Assembly: GCA_945622055.1 (NCBI GenBank)
Contig: CALZBV010000067.1
Location: forward strand, 1-10,449
Direction: 5' to 3'
Origin: an uncultured Clostridia bacterium
GTDB lineage: Bacteria > Bacillota > Clostridia > Lachnospirales > Lachnospiraceae
DNA length: 10,449 bases
In this document: positions 1 to 5,232 of the stretch, piece after piece
Layout of the letters: each line of letters begins with the position of its first letter
Position numbering within the stretch: the first letter of the stretch is position 1
The notes under the pieces: model-generated
Database searches by the model: none
Seen by the model: the letters and a program-made list of their open reading frames with translations, nothing else
What the model was told of the DNA's origin: nothing
Translations under genes and position numbers: made by a program

Positions 1-1
1 G

Positions 2-220
2 CAGGCATGCTATGGTATCGATCATTTGATGCGTGGTTATTTCATGCTGTATGGAGATGAATATACTTATCTTGGAAGGACGGATATGTATCTGTACTTT
101 ATCCTTCCGGTGTTATACTTTTTTGCCAATCTGCTGTACTGGGCGTGCTTTTTATGGGGAAACCGGCTGGGCTGTCCAAAGGCAAAAAAGAAGAAAAAGA
201 AAAAAAAGAAACAATACTGA
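2..220 (+). CDS. C-terminal part of an unrecognised membrane protein (5' end outside window)
   Basis: The reading frame is open from the left edge of the window to a TGA at 218-220, so only the last 72 residues are seen. I do not recognise the family. The visible part has a polar, tyrosine-rich stretch (GDEYTYLGRTD), then a strongly hydrophobic segment of about 24 residues (from MYLYFILPV to WACFLW) that is almost certainly membrane-spanning. It ends in a very basic tail with a run of nine lysines, closing KQY. By the positive-inside rule the tail probably lies in the cytoplasm. The tail is encoded by an almost pure A/G tract at about 183-210, which is prone to slippage. A TTG at 26 and ATGs at 29 and 41 lie in frame, but none has a ribosome binding site, and the frame continues upstream, so the gene most likely begins outside the window. 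The xpt start follows 15 bases after the stop, which suggests co-transcription. Existence as the end of a real gene is fairly sure; its function is unknown. Confidence 0.6.
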   Translation, partial: QACYGIDHLMRGYFMLYGDEYTYLGRTDMYLYFILPVLYFFANLLYWACFLWGNRLGCPKAKKKKKKKKKQY

Positions 221-235
221 TGCGTGGAGGAAGCT

Positions 236-817
236 ATGGATTTACTGAAGGAGAGAATTCGCAGGGACGGCACTATCAAAAAGGGAAATGTATTGAAGGT
301 GGACAGCTTTTTGAATCATCAGATGGATATCGGACTGATGAATGAAATCGGCAAGGAATTCAAGAGAAGATTTGAAGGAAAGAACATCACGAAGATTTTG
401 ACAATTGAAGCCTCCGGCATTGGTATTGCATGTATTGTAGCGCAGTATTTTAACGTTCCGGTTGTATTTGCCAAGAAGACTCAGAGTATTAACATTGATG
501 GAGAGGTTTATTCGACCAAAATCGAATCCTTCACCCATAAGAAGGTATATGATGTTATCGTGTCGAAGCGGTTTTTGTCGGAGGAGGATCACGTGCTCAT
601 TATTGATGACTTCCTTGCAAACGGTTGTGCCCTGCTCGGTCTTTTGGATATTTTAAACAGTGCCGGTGCTACGGTAGAGGGAATCGGAATTGTAATTGAA
701 AAAGGGTTTCAGGATGGAGGCGAGCGGATTCGTCAGATGGGAATTCAGCTGGAATCTCTTGCAATTGTTGAGAGTATGGATGATGAAAAGGGAACGATTG
801 TGTTCCGTGGAGAATGA
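236..817 (+). CDS. xpt: xanthine phosphoribosyltransferase
   Basis: Purine salvage enzyme that joins xanthine and PRPP to give XMP and pyrophosphate in the cytoplasm. The 193-residue product is close in length to Bacillus subtilis Xpt (194). It carries the family's N-terminal signature KVDSFLNHQ (residues 21-29), the ITKILTIEASGI strand and turn (51-62), and the PRPP-binding loop VLIIDDFLANG (120-130), in which the two acidic residues are D124 and D125. The segment GIGIVIEKGFQDG (149-161) also matches the family. The start is the ATG at 236, five bases after GGAGG (226-230). An in-frame GTG at 224 overlaps that ribosome binding site and is not credible. The gene lies 15 bases after the preceding membrane protein gene and 39 bases before the ABC exporter pair, so it is probably inside an operon. 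In Bacillus, xpt is headed by a guanine riboswitch. There is no room for one directly upstream here, so any such control would have to lie before the preceding gene. Confidence 0.95.
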   Translation: MDLLKERIRRDGTIKKGNVLKVDSFLNHQMDIGLMNEIGKEFKRRFEGKNITKILTIEASGIGIACIVAQYFNVPVVFAKKTQSINIDGEVYSTKIESFTHKKVYDVIVSKRFLSEEDHVLIIDDFLANGCALLGLLDILNSAGATVEGIGIVIEKGFQDGGERIRQMGIQLESLAIVESMDDEKGTIVFRGE

Positions 818-856
818 TTGTACGGACAGAGTTCCGAACGAAAATGGAGTTAAATT

Positions 857-2590
857 ATGAAATTGATTGCCCGTTATTGCAAGCCATACGCCTGGCGGAT
901 GTTAGGCGGGCTTGCAATTAAAATACTTGGGACCTTTGCGGATCTTGGACTTCCGTGGGTCCTGGCTTATATCCTGGACAATGTGGTTCCCGGAGAAAGA
1001 ATCGTACCGGTTCTTTATTGGGGAGCCTTTATGTTTTTTCTGGCGATTGCAGCGCGAACGCTTAACATTATTGCAAACCGTATGGCTTCTCTGGTAGCAC
1101 GAGATGTAACACGGACGATTCGCCATGATTTGTTTGTAAAGACAATGGGACTTTCCGGAAGTCAGACGGACCATTTCCATATTCCGTCGCTGGTTTCCAG
1201 AATGACCTCCGATACCTACAATATTCATCAGGTCATCGGAATGATTCAGCGTCTCGGTGTACGTGCACCGATGATTCTCTGCGGCGGTATTCTGATTACA
1301 GCAACGCTTGAACCGGTACTGACGCTTGTACTTGTGATTTTGCTACCGGTTTTGTCTGTATTAATTTTTTACATTTCCAGGAAAGGAATTCCGCTTTACA
1401 AAAGAGTGCAGTCTGCAATGGATTCCATGGTACGCATTATGCGGGAAAATATATCCGGAATTCGTGTCATTAAGGCTCTCTCAAAGACGGAGCATGAAAA
1501 GGAACGGTTTGCAGCGGCGAACCGTGAGATGGTATCCAGGGAGTTGTCGGCGGGACATGTGATGTCGTTGTCCGGACCGGTCATGAGCCTGATTCTTAAT
1601 ATCGGGCTGACGCTGGTGGTTGTCGTTGGCGCATACCGTGTCAATGCGGGGGCAAGTGAGCCTGGAAAGATTGTTGCTTTTTTGTCGTATTTTACGATGA
1701 TTCTGAATGCAGTGATGATGATCAACCGTATTTTTATGGTAATTTCCAAGGCAACTGCTTCGGCAGCAAGAATCGGAGAGGTTCTGGACGCACCAAATGA
1801 GCTGCTTGTTGAGAAAATAGAGGAGGAGCGGAGCGTGGGAAAGGTTCCGCACATTGAGTTCCGGAATGTATCCTTCGGCTACCATGCAAAAGCCGGAGAA
1901 GCAGAGAAATATTGTATTCAGAACATTTCCTTTCAGATTTACGCAGGGGAGAGCCTTGGTATCATCGGTGCTACAGGGAGCGGTAAGACAACGATTCTCA
2001 ATCTTTTGATGCGGTTTTATGATGTTACCGAAGGGCAGATTTTTATTGATGGTGTGGATATCAGGACGATTCCGCTAACCGAGCTTCGCTGCCGCTTTGG
2101 TGTTGTTTTCCAGAATGATGTGGTATTTGCAGATTCCCTTTCGGAAAACATTTCCTTTGGACGCGAGATGTCGGAGGAGGAAGTAGTTCAGGCTTCAGAA
2201 TATGCACTTGCAAAGGACTTTATTCTGGCGAAGGAGAATGGCTTTGGCCATGTGGCTGCAATCAAGGGAGCGGATTTAAGCGGTGGTCAGCGTCAGCGAC
2301 TTCTTGTGACAAGAGCGCTTGCCGGCACACCGGAGATTTTAATTCTGGATGATGCGTCCTCGGCACTGGATTACCGTACCGATGCGGCAATCCGGAAAAA
2401 TATCCGGGAGCATTATCAGAAGACTACGACCATTCTCGTTGCACAGCGGGCTTCGTCCGTAATGCAGATGACACATATTCTTGTGCTGGACGGAGGAGAA
2501 TGTATCGGTTACGGAACACATGAGGAGCTTTTGGAAAGCTGCGAGGTTTATCGTGAGCTGACGACCCTTCAGATGGGCGATGTAGAATAA
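857..2590 (+). CDS. heterodimeric ABC exporter half-transporter, subunit with degenerate catalytic residues
   Basis: A 577-residue exporter half: an N-terminal six-helix transmembrane domain (about residues 14-300) followed by a nucleotide-binding domain. Motifs seen are Walker A GATGSGKTT (371-379), Q-loop Q419, canonical signature LSGGQ (474-478), Walker B ILILDD (494-499) and D-loop SALD (502-505). Two catalytic residues are changed: the usual Walker B glutamate is D499, and the switch histidine is Q530 (VAQR instead of VAHR). This is the pattern of the non-catalytic partner in heterodimeric exporters such as TM287/TM288, BmrC/BmrD and LmrC/LmrD. The partner gene starts 15 bases downstream and has the complementary pattern. 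The start ATG follows GGAG (846-849) by seven bases. The substrate cannot be read from sequence; known relatives export drugs, lipids or peptides. The xpt gene 39 bases upstream does not by itself imply purine export. Confidence 0.93.
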   Translation: MKLIARYCKPYAWRMLGGLAIKILGTFADLGLPWVLAYILDNVVPGERIVPVLYWGAFMFFLAIAARTLNIIANRMASLVARDVTRTIRHDLFVKTMGLSGSQTDHFHIPSLVSRMTSDTYNIHQVIGMIQRLGVRAPMILCGGILITATLEPVLTLVLVILLPVLSVLIFYISRKGIPLYKRVQSAMDSMVRIMRENISGIRVIKALSKTEHEKERFAAANREMVSRELSAGHVMSLSGPVMSLILNIGLTLVVVVGAYRVNAGASEPGKIVAFLSYFTMILNAVMMINRIFMVISKATASAARIGEVLDAPNELLVEKIEEERSVGKVPHIEFRNVSFGYHAKAGEAEKYCIQNISFQIYAGESLGIIGATGSGKTTILNLLMRFYDVTEGQIFIDGVDIRTIPLTELRCRFGVVFQNDVVFADSLSENISFGREMSEEEVVQASEYALAKDFILAKENGFGHVAAIKGADLSGGQRQRLLVTRALAGTPEILILDDASSALDYRTDAAIRKNIREHYQKTTTILVAQRASSVMQMTHILVLDGGECIGYGTHEELLESCEVYRELTTLQMGDVE

Positions 2591-2605
2591 GCGAAAGGAC
2601 GGAAT

Positions 2606-4366
2606 ATGAAGAGACTTTTATCTTATATGGAAAAATACAAATACCGTCTGTTGTTCGCGGTATTGCTGTCAATCGCAGGAAATCTGCTTGCGCTGGTCGG
2701 ACCGATGCTTTCGGGAAAGGCAGTGGATGTAATTGCAGCAGGAAAGGGTGCAGTGGATTTTGCAAGGATTTGGTATTATGCAGCGTGGATGATTGTGTTT
2801 TATGTGCTTTCGTCCGTACTATCCTATGTATTGTCACTGATTATGCTGCATACGGCGCAGAATCTGGCCGGAAGAATGCGCCAGGAGGTATTTGACCGGT
2901 TGTTATCGTTGCCGGTCGGTTATTTTGACCGAAATCAGGCCGGCGATATTATCAGCCGTGTTTCGTATGATGTGGATGTGATTCAAGCCTCCGTTACCAA
3001 TGATTTTGTTCAGGTGATTGCCGGATTTGTTACGGTTGTCGGTTCCTTTGGGATGATGTTTTACATTTCGCCATGGCTGACCCTGGTAGTTTTACTGATG
3101 ATTCCGGTTTCTGTTTTCTATACCCGTTATATGGCCGGAAAGACACGCCCGATGTTTCGGAAGCGTTCCGCAAAAGCCGGTGAGCTGAACGGAATGGTAG
3201 AAGAGCTGATTACCGGACAAAAGACGATTCAGGCGTATGCCCGTGAGGGAAAAATGACGGAACGCTTTGACGGGAAAAACGAAGAAGCAGTGCAGGCGTA
3301 TTATAACGCTGAATATTACGGCAGTCTGATTGGTCCGACGGTCAATTTTATCAATAACTGTTCTCTGACGGTGGTAACGGTTGCGGGTTCGATTTTATAC
3401 CTGTTCGGGAGAATATCCCTTGCACCGGAATATGCGTTCTTTCAGAAAATGGCACTTTCGCTCGGAGCAATTTCTTCGTTTGTATTGTATTCCCGTAAGT
3501 TTTCCGGACCAATCAATGAGCTGGCTAACATTGTAAGTGAGATTCAGTCGGCGCTTTCTGCATCGGAGCGTGTATTCCGCGTTATCGAGGAGCCTGCGGA
3601 GGCAGAGGATGTTTACGGGGCAGTGGAGCTTACCGATGTTGCCGGTAAGGTTGAAATGGAGCATGTTGAATTTTCCTATGTGGAAAACAAGCCGATATTA
3701 AAGGACTGGTCGATGAAGGCGGAGCCGGGCGAGCTGGTAGCAATTGTAGGACCGACCGGTGCCGGAAAAACAACGGTGATTAACCTGCTGATGCGTTTTT
3801 ATGACCCGGTTTCCGGAAAGATTCTTGTAGACGGAAAGGAAAACAGAGAGGTTACGAGAAAGAGTCTGCGTGCCTCTTATGCCATGGTGTTACAGGAAAC
3901 CTGGGTGTTTGAGGGTACGGTACATGAAAATATTGCCTACGGAAAAGAAAACGCGACCAGGGAAGAAGTGATTGAGGCGGCAAAGGCAGCGGGAATCCAT
4001 GGTTTTGTAAAGCGTCTTCCGATGGGGTACGATACCGTAATCACGGAGGATGGTGTGAATTTATCCAAGGGGCAGAAGCAGCTGCTTACCATTGCAAGGG
4101 CAATGCTTTCTGATGCACGTATGCTGATTCTGGATGAGGCAACCTCGAATGTGGATACGAGAACGGAGCTTCGGATTCGTACGGCAATGCAGAAGCTGAT
4201 GGAAGGAAAAACCAGCTTTGTGATAGCACACCGTCTTTCTACGATTCAAAATGCAGACAGGATTTTAGTTGTGAATAACGGAAAAATTGAAGAAAGCGGA
4301 ACGCACGAGGAATTGATGAAGAAACAGGGCTTCTATTATCAACTTTATGCTTCACAGTTTCAATAA
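2606..4366 (+). CDS. heterodimeric ABC exporter half-transporter, catalytic subunit
   Basis: A 586-residue partner of the preceding gene with the same layout: a transmembrane domain (helices between about residues 12 and 310), then a nucleotide-binding domain. It keeps the full catalytic set: Walker A GPTGAGKTT (382-390), Q-loop Q430, Walker B MLILDE with E511, D-loop SNVD (514-517) and switch histidine H542 (IAHRLST). Its own signature motif is altered to LSKGQ (486-490), with lysine in place of the first glycine. In a dimer, its Walker A/B face the intact LSGGQ of the first subunit, forming the active ATP site. Its LSKGQ faces the D499/Q530 site of the first subunit, forming the degenerate one. 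The ATG at 2606 follows AAAGGA (2594-2599) by six bases, and the gap to the previous stop is 15 bases, so the two are almost certainly translated from one message. The 3' end of the gene contains a promoter for the next unit. Confidence 0.93.
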   Translation: MKRLLSYMEKYKYRLLFAVLLSIAGNLLALVGPMLSGKAVDVIAAGKGAVDFARIWYYAAWMIVFYVLSSVLSYVLSLIMLHTAQNLAGRMRQEVFDRLLSLPVGYFDRNQAGDIISRVSYDVDVIQASVTNDFVQVIAGFVTVVGSFGMMFYISPWLTLVVLLMIPVSVFYTRYMAGKTRPMFRKRSAKAGELNGMVEELITGQKTIQAYAREGKMTERFDGKNEEAVQAYYNAEYYGSLIGPTVNFINNCSLTVVTVAGSILYLFGRISLAPEYAFFQKMALSLGAISSFVLYSRKFSGPINELANIVSEIQSALSASERVFRVIEEPAEAEDVYGAVELTDVAGKVEMEHVEFSYVENKPILKDWSMKAEPGELVAIVGPTGAGKTTVINLLMRFYDPVSGKILVDGKENREVTRKSLRASYAMVLQETWVFEGTVHENIAYGKENATREEVIEAAKAAGIHGFVKRLPMGYDTVITEDGVNLSKGQKQLLTIARAMLSDARMLILDEATSNVDTRTELRIRTAMQKLMEGKTSFVIAHRLSTIQNADRILVVNNGKIEESGTHEELMKKQGFYYQLYASQFQ

Positions 4367-4379
4367 AGTGTGTTACAAT
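4351..4379 (+). promoter_or_regulatory. sigma-A type promoter with extended -10
   Basis: TTCACA (4351-4356, one mismatch to TTGACA) and TACAAT (4374-4379, one mismatch to TATAAT) are separated by exactly 17 bases. A TGT directly before the -10 box supplies the extended -10 TGN element. The -35 lies in the last codons of the upstream exporter gene. Transcription would begin near 4386, giving a leader of about 77 bases before the next start codon. It sits in the largest intergenic gap of the window, where a new unit is expected. Called by eye from consensus match and position; not experimentally supported. Confidence 0.6.
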
Positions 4380-4405
4380 AGATGAAAGCTTGTGAAAAAT
4401 AGCAT

Positions 4406-4448
4406 GCCTTACAGGAGCTTCGTAACGAAGTCCGATGGCGGATAAGGC
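4406..4448 (+). promoter_or_regulatory. structured 5' leader: two adjacent hairpins closed by an outer stem
   Basis: Three perfect complementary pairings nest without overlap. The outer stem is GCCTTA (4406-4411) with TAAGGC (4443-4448). Hairpin 1 is CTTCGT-A-ACGAAG (4418-4430). Hairpin 2 is TCCG-ATGG-CGGA (4431-4442). The two hairpins and the right arm of the outer stem are contiguous, so the only junction bases left unpaired are CAGGAG (4412-4417). A competing pairing of GGA (4414-4416) with TCC (4431-4433) would extend hairpin 1 and open hairpin 2. The element begins about 20 bases after the predicted transcription start and ends five bases before the ribosome binding site of the yesL-like gene. 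There is no run of T after it, so it is not a standard intrinsic terminator. It could be a regulatory leader, an RNA stability element or a dispersed repeat; I do not match it to a named family. Confidence 0.45.
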
Positions 4449-4462
4449 GGAAAGAGGGTAAA

Positions 4463-5212
4463 ATGGAGAAGTTTTTTAGTTCCGAAAATAAAATATTCAT
4501 TTTTCTGAGCAAGGTATTTGACCTGATGGTGCTCGGCATTATCTGGTTTGTATTTGTACTTGGTATTCCCAGCGCTGTTTTTTTTCTTCTGAACAAGGTA
4601 CTTCCACCGTTGGTACTCGGCATCCTCGGACTCCTTTTTTTTGTTACGTTCGTTCCCACTTGTACGGCAATGTATTATGCGACGGTAAAGGTAATCCGCA
4701 GGGAGAGAAGCTATTTGCTGAAGGAATTCTGGCATTCCTTTAAGCTGAATTTCAGACAGGGTGTGGTAATCAGCATTATTTATGAGCTGATTGGAACGAT
4801 AATGTATGTGGATTTCCTGTGGGTATCCCAGATGGAGGAGGGAACAAAGTATACGAGCATGCTGACCGGGGTGTTTATTGCTATCTGTATCTTTGTTGTA
4901 CTGACTGCTCTGTACATTTTTCCTCTGCTGTCCCGCTTTACCGTGAAGACCGGACAGCTGTTTCGGTGGGCATTTCTGCTTTCAGTCCGGCACTTTCTTA
5001 CGACACTGATTATGCTTGCGTGTCTTTTGGCAACGGTAGTGTTGGGGTATTACTGCGTTGTTACCACGGTTGCGGTTCCACTGCTGTTGATATTGCCGGC
5101 ACTTTACATGCTTTTGATTTCTTTTCCTATGGAAAAGGTAATGAAAAAATATATGCCGAAGGTAGAGGAAACAGAGGAAGAATCCGGTGTGGATCACTGG
5201 TATAATGAATAA
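4463..5212 (+). CDS. YesL/DUF624-family integral membrane protein
   Basis: A 249-residue hydrophobic protein with about five or six membrane segments (roughly residues 20-42, 47-64, 101-120, 134-154, 173-195 and 199-220) and a short acidic C-terminal tail. The family is recognised from the arrangement after the first helices: a PT-CTAMYYATVKVIRRE motif (about 65-82), then an aromatic and basic stretch, FWHSFKLNFRQG (89-100). This matches the conserved core of the YesL family. The molecular function of these proteins is not established; in Firmicutes they often sit next to carbohydrate uptake or degradation genes. Here the neighbour is the glycogen branching enzyme, 20 bases downstream, which fits that trend but does not show a role. 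The ATG at 4463 follows GAGGG (4454-4458) by four bases. It is the first gene after the promoter and structured leader. Confidence 0.75.
   Translation: MEKFFSSENKIFIFLSKVFDLMVLGIIWFVFVLGIPSAVFFLLNKVLPPLVLGILGLLFFVTFVPTCTAMYYATVKVIRRERSYLLKEFWHSFKLNFRQGVVISIIYELIGTIMYVDFLWVSQMEEGTKYTSMLTGVFIAICIFVVLTALYIFPLLSRFTVKTGQLFRWAFLLSVRHFLTTLIMLACLLATVVLGYYCVVTTVAVPLLLILPALYMLLISFPMEKVMKKYMPKVEETEEESGVDHWYNE
5198..5206 (+). promoter_or_regulatory. possible internal extended -10 promoter before glgB
   Basis: TGGTATAAT is a perfect extended -10 element (TGN plus TATAAT) within the last codons of the yesL-like gene. A start near 5213 would give a very short leader that still includes the glgB ribosome binding site at 5221-5227. 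No -35 resembling TTGACA lies 16-18 bases upstream, and the bases also encode the last residues of the upstream protein, so chance is a real alternative. Confidence 0.3.
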
Positions 5213-5232
5213 AACGAATGAAGGAGGTACGT

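Noticed and set aside
111..119. TGTTATACT as an extended -10 promoter for xpt
   Set aside because: It lies in AT-rich sequence coding a membrane segment, has no -35 partner at 16-18 bases, and the match is easily due to chance.
224..235. GTG at 224 as the xpt start
   Set aside because: It overlaps the GGAGG ribosome binding site that serves the ATG at 236, and the family aligns from the ATG.
818..856. Small inverted repeats (CGGA/TCCG and GTTC/GAAC) between xpt and the exporter genes
   Set aside because: Only four base pairs each and mutually overlapping, with no T-run; not enough for a terminator or operator call.
1396..1885. Antisense open frames opposite the first exporter gene
   Set aside because: Two overlapping antisense frames of similar size in the same place, with no family features; shadows of the coding strand.
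5218..5232. ATG at 5218 as the glgB start
   Set aside because: It precedes the strong AAGGAGG at 5221-5227, which is correctly spaced for the ATG at 5233.
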